Below are positions 41,960 through 51,312 of a DNA stretch of 56,945 bases, piece by piece. Within the stretch, counting starts at the first letter, position 1; the number at the start of each line of letters is the position of its first letter. Location of the stretch: NCBI GenBank assembly GCA_013286305.1, contig JABDFW010000012.1, forward strand, positions 1 to 56,945, given 5' to 3'. The notes under the pieces were generated by a model. The model was not told the origin of the DNA, made no database searches, and saw only the letters and a program-made list of their open reading frames with translations. Made by a program: the position numbers and the translations under genes. This stretch comes from Bacteroidota bacterium. GTDB taxonomy: Bacteria > Bacteroidota > Bacteroidia > Chitinophagales > Chitinophagaceae.

Positions 41960-44632
41960 TCATCTTATCAACACCACAGTACCTTTTCGTGTTATGGTGT
42001 GGCCAAGATAGTCAACGGCTTGTGCAACATATACGTAGGTGCCGCTTTGCTGCCGTGTACCGCCAAAAGTTCCGTCCCAGCCAAAGCTGGGGTTACCGCT
42101 GCTAAAGAGCATATTGCCCCACCGGTTATACACCTGGAAAAAATTAAATTGTTTTATGCCTACAATAATGGGTTTAAGAATATCATTTTTCCCGTCGCCA
42201 TTGGGCGTAAAGGCGGAGGGTACAAAAATTTCAGGCAGGGTTTTAAAAACATGCACGGTTACATCGCTGTATGCTGAACAACCCTGGGCTGTTGTTACAA
42301 GCACTTTGTAAGTGATGGAATCAATATTATTGCCAAGTATTGCTACAGGGTCGGAAATACCGGGATTGTTAAGCCCGGTAAGCGGCAGCCATTGGTAAGT
42401 AACGCCGCCGGTAGCATTCAATTGCAAGGGCTGGTTAAATACAATAGAAGTATCATTACCTGCATAAGCATCAACAGGCGGCAGTACCGTTACGATAACC
42501 GAATCAATGCCCGGTTTGGGGCAGCCTAAGGTATCATAAGCCGATAGTGTGTATATGGTAGTACTTTGTGGCCCCGCAACAGGCGTTAAAGTGTTGTATC
42601 TGAACAATGAATTTACCGGCGACCATAAAAAGGAAGAACCATTGATGCTTGCATTAAACTGCGCCGTTTTGCCAAAACATATAGTGGTATCGGGGCCGGC
42701 ATTTGCAAGCGGGTAAGGCACAACTTTTATCTGTATGCTATCAGTGGCCATGCATTTTTTGCTGATGCTTGCCAATACCGTGTATTGAGTAGTTGTTTGC
42801 GGGTTTGCGACAGGCGTTGCAACAGTGGGATCGCTTAAAGCTGTTGCAGGCGTCCACGAAAAATATAAAGCATTTGTTTGGGGGCTTATCGGTATGCCGT
42901 CGCCACTGCAAATAGTTGTATCGTTACCAAGATTTACAAACGCCGCGCTAACCACATTTACCGTAAGCGTATCTGTATTGGTACACCCTTTTCCATCATC
43001 CGCAAATACAATATAATTAGTTGTGCTTTGTGGATAAACAGATGGATTTTGCGTGTTTGGATTGATGATATTATAACCTGGCGACCAACTGAATTGCGAA
43101 ACAGCGCCGGTACTTGCAGAAAGTTGCAGCGTATCTGCAATGCATATTAAAGTATCTTTAAAAGGCAGGGTAATAATAGGTTTAGTCAATATGGCCACCT
43201 GGTGGGCAAGCGTGTCCGTACAGCCTTTTGAGTTGCTTACAATAAGCGTTACATTTCTTGTTCCTGGTGTTGAATATTGATAGTAAGGGTTTTGGGAGGA
43301 AGATGTATCTGTTGAAATATTATCGCCAAAATTCCATAGCCAGTTGCTTACATACCCGTAAGTTGTTACAGTGGCATCCACAAACTGGTAAGGATTTTCC
43401 AGGCAGTTGCCTGCGACATTAAAAGCAGGGAAAAAACCTGGATAAACGCCTGCGAGCGCGGTGGTGGAATCAGAGCATTGCTCCCCCCTGTTCACTACCA
43501 GTTTTACGGTGTAAGTGCCTGTGTCAGCATAGGTCCAGGTTGGGGTAGGGTTATTGGAGGTATCGGGTGTAGTTTCAGCACCAAAATCCCAGTAATATGA
43601 ATGGATGGCTGCGGAAGTTGATTCGTTTTGAAAAAAAAGGGAATAGCCATTGCAGGTTATATAGGAAGGCTTAAGATCTGCCGCCGCAAAATCGCAGGCG
43701 GCAACGCGTAAAAGAAAATCTTTCCGGTGAACGCTTATCGCTTCGCCATGCCTCCATTCTGTTACGCATACATTTACCACATAACCTCCCGAACCGGCAA
43801 TAGTACCGGTTATTATACCTGTTTTTGGGTCAATCACTATATTTGGGCCAAGCGGCGACGAACCCGAATAACCACTCGTGTATGTAACATTTTGGTAGGG
43901 TGGCGTTGATGGCAAAACATCGCCCGAACCTGATGCTGTACCTCTGTTGTATGCATCGCAAAATGAATAGGACAGCGAATCGCCGTATAAAGGGTTTTCA
44001 CTATCAATATCTGTAGCGCTAAAATCGAGTTTTATTTGTTTTTGCTGGCAAACCAGTACGGTATCTTTTACTGCGAATACAGCGCTTGAATTAGTGCCTG
44101 TTGGGCCAAGAATATCAGTTCCCGGTATTGTACAGGTATAGGTTGCGCCTTCCCCCGCTGATTGCTGGCCCGTGATTTGGAAGAATTGTATATTTTGTAT
44201 GCTGAACGACCGGCAACAGGTTTGATATGCAATTGTATAGCCTTGTGCCTGTTTTGGAAAATCCATCTTAAAAGTAAAATATCCAATCTGATAGCATACA
44301 TGCGGAGGATTAATAATGCAGGTAAGAGGAGCGTTTAATGTAATTTCCTCAAAATCTGAACGCATCACAATAAGCGATTTATAAAGCTGGTCTGGCTGGT
44401 TTGTAAATATGCCTATTTCCACTTCTCCCGGCATAGGTGCAGCTACCTGGCCCGGGGGTGTAACCGGAATGCATTCGCGAAATAGCCGTAAGGTAACCTG
44501 GTAGCTATCGGATCCGGGTGCAGAACCCGGCCCGAAGTAACTGTAATAAAGTTCCCCGCCCGCTATGTGTAAAGCAAAAGAAGGTATCGAAATAAAAAGT
44601 AGCAGGACCAGTGCAATGTTTTTTTTCATCAC
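41960..44632 (-). CDS. T9SS-secreted PKD-domain protein with type B C-terminal domain
   Basis: 890 aa. Signal peptide (IALVLLLFISIPSFALHI), an N-terminal Bacteroidota domain starting HIAGGELYYSYFG with paired Cys, then a PKD-like domain (SYYWDFGAET...TYADTGTYTVKLVVN, about 340-385), a second PKD (SNWLWNFGDN, about 425-470) and three Ig-like repeats, each with a DTTIC.G motif. The end is the gliding/type B sorting domain: SAFTPNGDGKND, VYNRWGNMLF, WDGTFGG, GTYVYVAQA, terminating KGTVVLIR. It is exported by the type IX system and shown on or released from the surface; probable adhesion role. Confidence 0.87.
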   Translation of the reverse strand: MMKKNIALVLLLFISIPSFALHIAGGELYYSYFGPGSAPGSDSYQVTLRLFRECIPVTPPGQVAAPMPGEVEIGIFTNQPDQLYKSLIVMRSDFEEITLNAPLTCIINPPHVCYQIGYFTFKMDFPKQAQGYTIAYQTCCRSFSIQNIQFFQITGQQSAGEGATYTCTIPGTDILGPTGTNSSAVFAVKDTVLVCQQKQIKLDFSATDIDSENPLYGDSLSYSFCDAYNRGTASGSGDVLPSTPPYQNVTYTSGYSGSSPLGPNIVIDPKTGIITGTIAGSGGYVVNVCVTEWRHGEAISVHRKDFLLRVAACDFAAADLKPSYITCNGYSLFFQNESTSAAIHSYYWDFGAETTPDTSNNPTPTWTYADTGTYTVKLVVNRGEQCSDSTTALAGVYPGFFPAFNVAGNCLENPYQFVDATVTTYGYVSNWLWNFGDNISTDTSSSQNPYYQYSTPGTRNVTLIVSNSKGCTDTLAHQVAILTKPIITLPFKDTLICIADTLQLSASTGAVSQFSWSPGYNIINPNTQNPSVYPQSTTNYIVFADDGKGCTNTDTLTVNVVSAAFVNLGNDTTICSGDGIPISPQTNALYFSWTPATALSDPTVATPVANPQTTTQYTVLASISKKCMATDSIQIKVVPYPLANAGPDTTICFGKTAQFNASINGSSFLWSPVNSLFRYNTLTPVAGPQSTTIYTLSAYDTLGCPKPGIDSVIVTVLPPVDAYAGNDTSIVFNQPLQLNATGGVTYQWLPLTGLNNPGISDPVAILGNNIDSITYKVLVTTAQGCSAYSDVTVHVFKTLPEIFVPSAFTPNGDGKNDILKPIIVGIKQFNFFQVYNRWGNMLFSSGNPSFGWDGTFGGTRQQSGTYVYVAQAVDYLGHTITRKGTVVLIR

Positions 44633-44840
44633 TCAGTATCGTCACGTAAATAACGCATTTATTGATTAAAACGTATTTGTTAAGCGTTTGGGTTGCTTAG
44701 CCGGTGCTTTAGAATATTTTATTTTTCGTCCGTGAATGTAGGATTTTTTTTTGCATGTATTTTCCTGTGCCAGATCATTTAATGAAGATGCAACATTTTC
44801 CATGCCTATTTATATAAAATCAAAAATATTCTTACGGTAT

Positions 44841-47231
44841 TTATCGGATGAGTACAACCGTTCCCTTCCTGTAAACATTCCCGCAAATAGTGGATGCCCT
44901 TACCTGGTAAACAAAAGTACCTGAAGCCTGCGGTATGCCTTTATAGGTACCATCCCAGCATTTGGATGGGTCGGTTGTGTAAAATACTTTATTGCCCCAC
45001 CGGTCATAGACAGAAAGATCAACTGTTTTTATTCCTCCCCATAACCTCACACCAAAACAATCATTTACGCCGTCATTATTTGGCGTAAATGCGGAAGCCA
45101 TATAGTAGCCGTTTTGTGCATCATTGGTTAATACTTTAACCTGTATTGAATCTTTTTCAACGCATGCGCTGCTATTGGTTGCTGTTACATAGTAGGTGGT
45201 TGTTGTTAATAGCGTAGCAACAGGGTTATATACGTTCGGGTTATCAAGACCTGCTGCCGGGTACCAGCTATATTGCGTACCGCCTGCAGCAAATAACCTT
45301 GCCTGCGCTGCAAAGCAATCAATATCATTCGATTTGGTTACAACAAGCGGAAACCTGGGGGTTATATTAACTGCTGCGTAAAGCGTGTCAGTTACATGGC
45401 AGCTATTGCTTGTAATGTTTACCTGATAAGTAGTTGTATTTAAAGGCATTACCTGTACGGCGGGTGACTGATTGTTTAAAATTGTTTGTGAGGGGGACCA
45501 CTGGTAAATATCGCCCCCGGAGGCGGTTAGCAATAAGGTATCCCCCCGGCAAATGGATGAGCTTACAGGGTTTAAAGCAAACACCGGCTTAGGGTTTACA
45601 GTAATAAGCACGCTGTCCTGCCCTTTGCACCCTTTTGCATCAAGTGCATTAACATAATAAACGGTAGTTACGGCAGGAGCTGCAACCGGGTTGAATACTG
45701 AAGCATCGCTTAACCCGCTTGCCGGATACCAGCTATAAGTTAAACCTGCAGGATTTATAATATTGATATTAGCCGAACCGCCTGCGCATATGGTAGTATC
45801 GCCGGATGCCTGTACAATAAGCTTGTTTAGAATTGGTATTGATTTTGAAACCGTATCTGTACACCCATAAGAATTTGTTGTTATCAGCGTAATATTTTTT
45901 ATTCCCGGTTCAGTATAAGCATAGGTTGGGTTTTCATTTGTTGATGTGCCTGTGCTGTCTCCAAAATTCCATAGCCAACTGGTTATTGTGCCATATTTTG
46001 ACACACTTGAATCAATAAATTGATACGGCATCGGTATGCATACGCCTGTTACGCCAAAATTGGCAACAAAGCCCGGGTATATTTTGGCAAGGGTTGTTGT
46101 TGAATCGCCGCAATGGCCGCCCCTGTTAACAACAAGCTTTACAACATAAGTGCCGCTGTCAGAATAAGTAAAATAAGGTTGGGGGTTGGTTGACGTATCT
46201 GTAGTGGAATTTTTTTCGCCAAAATCCCAATAGTAAGAATTTATTAACGGGGAGGTTGATTGATTTTCGAGTTGTATGCTAAAACCCCCGCAGGATAAAT
46301 AGTCAGGGTTAAGTTCTGCCGAAGCAAAACCGCAATTACCGATGGTTAAAATAAAATCTTTATGGTGAACATTTATAAGGGTATCGTGCCGGTATTCCTG
46401 AACACAAACATTTACAACGTATTTGCCCGGTAAGCCCGGCGCCTTTCCACTGATGATACCGGTAGCAGCGTTTATAGTAACATCGGGCCCCAAAGGTGCG
46501 GAACCTGAATAAGGTGCAGTATAGGGAAGCGGGTTGAGTACGAGCTGGCCCGGGGGGATGGGGTCAGGATCCAGGGGAATAGCGCCTGAATATGCATCGC
46601 AAAGAGAATATACCAATGAATCGCCATCCTTGTCAATCGCTCCAAAATCGAGCGTAAAAATTTTTCCCGCACAAACCAAAATAGTATCTTTTACCACAAA
46701 TTGAGGAGAGTTATTAAAGCCATTTGGTACCTGGGATGTACCTGGTATTGATGTTGTAAATGTGGCCCCAACGGCACTATCGGGGTATGGGGTATTAACT
46801 ACATTGGTAACAAGTTGCCTGCAGCACCTAATCCAGCTTAAAAGATAACCGTTTTTGTTTTTAGGAAGTTCAACAGTGTTGGTAAAAATGCCTATTTGAT
46901 AACACAACTGTATTTCCTGCGTGAGGCAGGGAAATGCCCCCGGCGTATTTTGAATAAACGGCGGATCACCATTCCATTGTTTATTTAAACTAATAATAGT
47001 ATACAACGTTTTATCCCCGTTGAAATAAACTCCGATATTTACTACTTCACTATTCAATATTTGCCCGTTGGAATTACATTCCCTGAACAAACGCATGGTT
47101 AATTTATACGTATCGGTGCTGTCTGTTGAACTTATATGCTCATAAAAAAGCTCACCGCCCGAAATGTGTGATGCAAATAAAGGCCCCGACGCCAGGAGAA
47201 AAAAAATAATAAAGTAAACTTTTATCCGCAT
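44841..47231 (-). CDS. T9SS-secreted PKD-domain protein, paralogue of the preceding gene
   Basis: 796 aa, same architecture as its neighbour: signal peptide, HISGGELFYEHI N-terminal domain, two PKD-like units (NSYYWDFGEKN; ITSWLWNFGDS), Ig-like repeats with GDTTICAGG, and the type B sorting domain (SAFTPNNDGVND, VYDRWGNKVF, CWDGTYKGIPQASGTFVYQV, ending RKGTVVLIR). The last residues are identical to the neighbour's. It is shorter by about one Ig-like repeat, so the pair probably arose by tandem duplication followed by repeat gain or loss. Separate 208-bp spacer between them. Confidence 0.86.
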   Translation of the reverse strand: MRIKVYFIIFFLLASGPLFASHISGGELFYEHISSTDSTDTYKLTMRLFRECNSNGQILNSEVVNIGVYFNGDKTLYTIISLNKQWNGDPPFIQNTPGAFPCLTQEIQLCYQIGIFTNTVELPKNKNGYLLSWIRCCRQLVTNVVNTPYPDSAVGATFTTSIPGTSQVPNGFNNSPQFVVKDTILVCAGKIFTLDFGAIDKDGDSLVYSLCDAYSGAIPLDPDPIPPGQLVLNPLPYTAPYSGSAPLGPDVTINAATGIISGKAPGLPGKYVVNVCVQEYRHDTLINVHHKDFILTIGNCGFASAELNPDYLSCGGFSIQLENQSTSPLINSYYWDFGEKNSTTDTSTNPQPYFTYSDSGTYVVKLVVNRGGHCGDSTTTLAKIYPGFVANFGVTGVCIPMPYQFIDSSVSKYGTITSWLWNFGDSTGTSTNENPTYAYTEPGIKNITLITTNSYGCTDTVSKSIPILNKLIVQASGDTTICAGGSANINIINPAGLTYSWYPASGLSDASVFNPVAAPAVTTVYYVNALDAKGCKGQDSVLITVNPKPVFALNPVSSSICRGDTLLLTASGGDIYQWSPSQTILNNQSPAVQVMPLNTTTYQVNITSNSCHVTDTLYAAVNITPRFPLVVTKSNDIDCFAAQARLFAAGGTQYSWYPAAGLDNPNVYNPVATLLTTTTYYVTATNSSACVEKDSIQVKVLTNDAQNGYYMASAFTPNNDGVNDCFGVRLWGGIKTVDLSVYDRWGNKVFYTTDPSKCWDGTYKGIPQASGTFVYQVRASTICGNVYRKGTVVLIR

Positions 47232-47319
47232 GTTTATGATATCCGGATTGCACGGTGGTTTTTGGGTTTATATTTTATTTTTCAGGTAAACTTAACAAAA
47301 AATCTGCTATGATTTAGCA

Positions 47320-47425
47320 AGTTGTTTGAAAGTTTGAGTGTTCCAGAGGTTCACAAGTTCAAGAGTTCAGGGAGTTTGAAAGTTTGAGTGTTTGAAAGTT
47401 CCGGAAGTTCATGGGTTCGTGTTTA
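47320..47425 (-). repeat. 8-bp-period repeat cluster
   Basis: GTTTGAAA and GTTTGAGT units alternate with GTTCCAGA, GTTCACAA and GTTCAAGA units on the + strand. Relative to the minus-strand gene that follows, it has the usual upstream polarity (GAACTTGTG then TTCAAAC). Confidence 0.6.
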
Positions 47426-48218
47426 CATAATTAATAAAATTTAATATAAAGTCATTTGTTTTTTCCGTTTCTTCCCACATACCCATGTGGCCCGTATTTT
47501 CCAGGATGTGAAAAAAAGATATTTTAGGCATGTGCACCTGCTGCAGTACATCGGCTAAAGGTACGGCAACATCTTCCGTGCCTGCTACAAATAAAACAGG
47601 CATTTTACTGTTTCGCAATACAAGCGTTCTGTCAGGCCTCATCATCATGGCGCGGTAATATTGCTGCAATGCTTCTTTTTTAAAACCTGTACCCTTATTA
47701 ACCAGTGCATCTATCCGGCCGCTAAATTTATCTTTATAGGCTTTGGAAAACAAATTAGGGGTTGTGCTTTTAGTAAATGCATAACTGCCGTATTCTTCCA
47801 TCATAGCTATCCCCTTCAGGCGGTTTTGTTTTTTTTCTTCGCTGTCTGCAAAGGCGGTGGAATGAATAAAGCCAAATGCCCTGAGGTATTGGGAATGATC
47901 TTCCGTAAACGCAAGTGTTATATAGCCGCCCATACTGTGGCCAAGCATTATGCATGTTTCAATTTTTTCATGCTGTAGTAATGCGAGCAGGCAACCTGCA
48001 TAGTCTTCAACGGAAGATAATTGGGGATTATAGTCAGACCTGCCGCTGCCCGGCAGGTGTGGTACAATAACCTGTGTGTATTCTTTCAAAAAAGCAAGCT
48101 GGCCATCCCATACATACCCGTCTTCTGCAAAGCCATGTATCAATATAACCGGTATGGCACTGTTACCTTCTTTTTGGTAGTGAACTGTAAAATCTTTATA
48201 AATAAAAACAGCATCCAT
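47409..48218 (-). CDS. Alpha/beta-fold hydrolase
   Basis: 269 aa, single domain. Oxyanion region VILIHGFAEDG, nucleophile elbow GHSMGGY (Ser), the acid in GTEDVAVPL and the catalytic His in ENTGHMGMWEE. It most resembles MhpC/esterase-type members; substrate undetermined. It starts 9 bp after the DUF4105 gene's stop, so the two form an operon. A lipase or acyl-related activity would fit the acyltransferase neighbours, but this is inference. Confidence 0.85.
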   Translation of the reverse strand: MDAVFIYKDFTVHYQKEGNSAIPVILIHGFAEDGYVWDGQLAFLKEYTQVIVPHLPGSGRSDYNPQLSSVEDYAGCLLALLQHEKIETCIMLGHSMGGYITLAFTEDHSQYLRAFGFIHSTAFADSEEKKQNRLKGIAMMEEYGSYAFTKSTTPNLFSKAYKDKFSGRIDALVNKGTGFKKEALQQYYRAMMMRPDRTLVLRNSKMPVLFVAGTEDVAVPLADVLQQVHMPKISFFHILENTGHMGMWEETEKTNDFILNFINYVNTNP

Positions 48219-48227
48219 ACATGCAAA

Positions 48228-49373
48228 TTAATATTTTGCCAGGCGGTAGCTGCGCACGCAAAGCAGCAATATTACAGGTATTAACGCAATATTCAATTGC
48301 TGTGGCAGCCAAAGCCATAAAAGCAAAGTTGATAAATTAAGCGCCCATATAAAATAGAAGTATTTTTTTATCCAATCTTTTTTTCTCCAAATAAAAAAAG
48401 CGGCCATAAAATTAAAGGGCATTGCCCATAAAAGGTTATAGTTGTTTCCGCAGCTTGCATGGTTTGTACCAAACCACATAAATAATATTAGTAAACCTAC
48501 TGCCCCGGTTATAAAAAGCAATAAAAAATCAATGCATTTAACGGCGATGTTTATTTGCGGAGATTTGAATAAGGATAAAACAATAATTGCCAGAGCAATA
48601 ATGCTGAATAAAATAAGCGGAGTGTATTTGCTGCTTTTATCCGTTGCAGGCTGGCCATAAAAAATGGCTTTTTTTTGTTTTACAAGATTTACCTTGCTGC
48701 TGTCCAATCCTTTCAGCAGGTACTCCGGCAGGAACATTGACTGGTAATTATTAACCGCCTTATCTATCTTACTGCCTAATAAAATATCAATACCCAGTTT
48801 GCTCCAGGGCTGGCCTCCGCGGTCGAGGTATTCATAAATCATATTACGAAAGGTTGTGCCCTTTGGCACTAATGGGACAACGCCGGAAAACCGTTTTGTG
48901 TATTTAGAAATGATGTCACGGATGCGGGTAGTGCAATTGTCAAATAAAAAGTCGTAATGGTAATAACGGTTATCACCGGAAAGGTTGAGTTGAATGGCCT
49001 CGTGTATTATGTTTCTTTCTTCAGCAGTTAAGTTGAGCTCCTGCTCGTATACGCTGCGTTTTTCTTCCAAAAATTCAGTCATGAATTCATTAAACCTGCT
49101 TACCGAAAGCATGTACATCAACTTTCCGCGCGTAAATTTTATGTAAAAATCAGGGTCGGCAAAGTCAAAAGTACCCCAGTTAAATACAAGGTCGTTATGT
49201 GTTGCGCTATCAATAATACGTATTGCGCTATGGCCGAATAATGAATATAAGTCATCACCCGGTGCGCAGGTTAATACCGATATACGAATATGGTGTGAAC
49301 CGTTTTGTGCTTTTACAAAAAAAGAAATGAATATAAATACCAGCGGTAATACGTAACGTAAAATACGTTGCAT
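48228..49373 (-). CDS. DUF4105 / Lnb-like membrane protein
   Basis: 381 aa. Signal peptide, then a periplasmic DUF4105 domain (about 24-230) with ISVLTCAPGDDLYSLFGHSAIRI, FNWGTFDF and YDFLFDNCTTRIRDII. The His of FGHSAIR and Cys of DNCTTR would make a thiol-type active site. A hydrophobic C-terminal part with five helices follows. DUF4105 proteins of this layout have been linked to N-acylation of lipoproteins in Bacteroides (Lnb); I state that from memory of the family. A canonical Lnt lies directly upstream, which makes the pairing notable. Confidence 0.78.
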   Translation of the reverse strand: MQRILRYVLPLVFIFISFFVKAQNGSHHIRISVLTCAPGDDLYSLFGHSAIRIIDSATHNDLVFNWGTFDFADPDFYIKFTRGKLMYMLSVSRFNEFMTEFLEEKRSVYEQELNLTAEERNIIHEAIQLNLSGDNRYYHYDFLFDNCTTRIRDIISKYTKRFSGVVPLVPKGTTFRNMIYEYLDRGGQPWSKLGIDILLGSKIDKAVNNYQSMFLPEYLLKGLDSSKVNLVKQKKAIFYGQPATDKSSKYTPLILFSIIALAIIVLSLFKSPQINIAVKCIDFLLLFITGAVGLLILFMWFGTNHASCGNNYNLLWAMPFNFMAAFFIWRKKDWIKKYFYFIWALNLSTLLLWLWLPQQLNIALIPVILLLCVRSYRLAKY

Positions 49374-49522
49374 GGATAAATTTAATTATGCGCGAAAGAT
49401 CGTAAATAGTTATGATGTTGTCAATATAGCGGGATGAAATAAAAATGAAATATAAAGAAAACCACTTAAAACTATATTAGGAGAAAAAAGGTGAACGTAT
49501 CTTCTCAAAATAAGCGTTAAGT

Positions 49523-51112
49523 TTATTTTACAAACTTTTTTCTTACCATCAATACAAGGTTCCACAAAACCAATACGCAGGCAAGTGTAACCGCTATTTT
49601 AGATAATATATCCCCATATTTTACATACACCGTTTCGCCCTGTAATGCAGGTATGTTATACTTAATAACAGCAGCTTTATCCCAGGGCTGGGTTGCCATT
49701 ATATTGCCATATTCATCAATCACGGCGCTTATACCGGTATTGGCACTGCGTGCAACCCAGCGCCTTGTTTCAATAGCCCGTAACCGTGCATAGTGCAAAT
49801 GTTGCTTATGGCCGGGTGTGTTGCCCCACCAGCCATCGTTGGTAATAATGGTTAAAAGGTTGGCGCCTTTTTGCACATAGGTGCTTATATATTCGCCATA
49901 AATGCTTTCGTAACAAATAATGGGTGCAACAATATATGGCTGATTTGTTTGTTTTAATACAGACGATTGCTTTTGGCTGCCATAGCCACCGGTTGTGCCG
50001 CCAAATTTTTCAAAAACCGGGGCCATCCACCGCAGGAAATCAGGCAAGGTTTCCACACCGGGCACTAATTTGCTTTTATAATAAAACTCCGGGGCAACTC
50101 CTGATTTTAGTGCAACTGCCGCATTAAAATTGTCGTAATAATTGTTATCACCGCCTAACATTGCGCTGTTGGTAGTTTTTTCGCGGCCATAATTTTTCCA
50201 TATCTCTATCCCGGAAAGCAAAGTAATATTTGGATGCTTTTTTACAAAATTAAATACCGGCTGGTACGCGGGATAAGAAAGCAAACGATCCTGAAACACA
50301 TCCTCTGCTGATAATGCTGTTTCCGGCCAAATAACCAGCCGTGTATTTGAATCTAATTGGCTTTCTGACAAGGTAATAAGTTGTTGCACCTGTGTTGATA
50401 CAGAGCCCGCATCAAACTTGCCGTAGGGATCAACGTTGGGCTGAATAATAATTACGCCGGCAGGTTTATTCATTGGCGTTTCCGTATGCAATGCGATTAT
50501 AAAAGATGCCGCTAATGGAAGTACAATTGCCAGTAAACCGTTTATTATTAAAGATCGTTTTATGCCCCTTATTTTATAATTATTGTGTTGCAGTTGTTTC
50601 AATAATTCATACAAAAGAATGTTTACAAGCAGCACCCACAAGGTGCCTCCGCTTGTGCCGGTATATTCATACCACTGCACCCAACCAGGCTGCGATGCAA
50701 ATACATTACCGATGGTTAGCCACGGCCAGCTTAATTGCCAGTTGAGATGGATGTATTCAAAACACATCCAAAATAATACCAGCGATACATACCCGGTGCG
50801 TTGCCCGAATTTTCTTTTGAAAACCCGGTAGCCCCACCAGGGCAAACACATAATAAGGCTGTTAGCGATTATTGCTGCAATTGAACCAACATCGGTTGAG
50901 TTCCATATCCACCAGGTGGTGATAGCGTTCCATGTAAGCAATGCCAAAAATGACAGGAGAAAAAACTTTCTTTTGTTTACAACTTTATCGGCAAGATGCA
51001 GTAAAGGGATAAAGGCGATAAATATTAAAAACGTAAATGGCGATACAGGCCAGGAGGCCCACAATAAGATACCCGATAAAAAGCTGAACCCAAACGGTTG
51101 AAATTTTTTCAA
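49523..51112 (-). CDS. lnt: Apolipoprotein N-acyltransferase
   Basis: 529 aa inner-membrane enzyme adding the third acyl chain to lipoproteins. About six transmembrane helices at the N-terminus (WASWPVSPFTFLIFIAFIPLL onward) and one at the C-terminus flank a periplasmic nitrilase-like domain. The triad is visible as Glu in VIWPETALS, Lys in YYKSKLVPGVE, and Cys in APIICYESIYGEY. GDNNYYDNFNA and TNDGWWGNTPGHKQH complete family hallmarks. Complete and apparently functional. Confidence 0.94.
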   Translation of the reverse strand: MKKFQPFGFSFLSGILLWASWPVSPFTFLIFIAFIPLLHLADKVVNKRKFFLLSFLALLTWNAITTWWIWNSTDVGSIAAIIANSLIMCLPWWGYRVFKRKFGQRTGYVSLVLFWMCFEYIHLNWQLSWPWLTIGNVFASQPGWVQWYEYTGTSGGTLWVLLVNILLYELLKQLQHNNYKIRGIKRSLIINGLLAIVLPLAASFIIALHTETPMNKPAGVIIIQPNVDPYGKFDAGSVSTQVQQLITLSESQLDSNTRLVIWPETALSAEDVFQDRLLSYPAYQPVFNFVKKHPNITLLSGIEIWKNYGREKTTNSAMLGGDNNYYDNFNAAVALKSGVAPEFYYKSKLVPGVETLPDFLRWMAPVFEKFGGTTGGYGSQKQSSVLKQTNQPYIVAPIICYESIYGEYISTYVQKGANLLTIITNDGWWGNTPGHKQHLHYARLRAIETRRWVARSANTGISAVIDEYGNIMATQPWDKAAVIKYNIPALQGETVYVKYGDILSKIAVTLACVLVLWNLVLMVRKKFVK

Positions 51113-51193
51113 GCAATTATTTTTATTCCGGTTTTGTGATCAAGGCCGATTTGTTTTTATTCGATGGGCGTTACCCATCTCTGATATATACCG

Positions 51194-51308
51194 CCGCCGC
51201 GGCGGGGCTCAACGGCTAATGGCTTTCCTGTCAACTATCATCTCACAACTGTCAACTTTCTTGATGGCTTTCTTGTCAACTGTCATCTCACAACTGTCAA
51301 CTTTTCTA
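51194..51308. repeat. GC palindrome and 45-bp tandem direct repeat
   Basis: CCGCCGCGGCGG is a perfect 12-bp palindrome (51194-51205). Two consecutive 45-bp units starting ATGGCTTTC (51219-51263 and 51264-51308) differ at about four positions and contain repeated CTGTCAAC. On the minus strand they give GATGAYAGTTGACAG motifs also seen near 1575. Confidence 0.65.
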
Positions 51309-51312
51309 ATAA

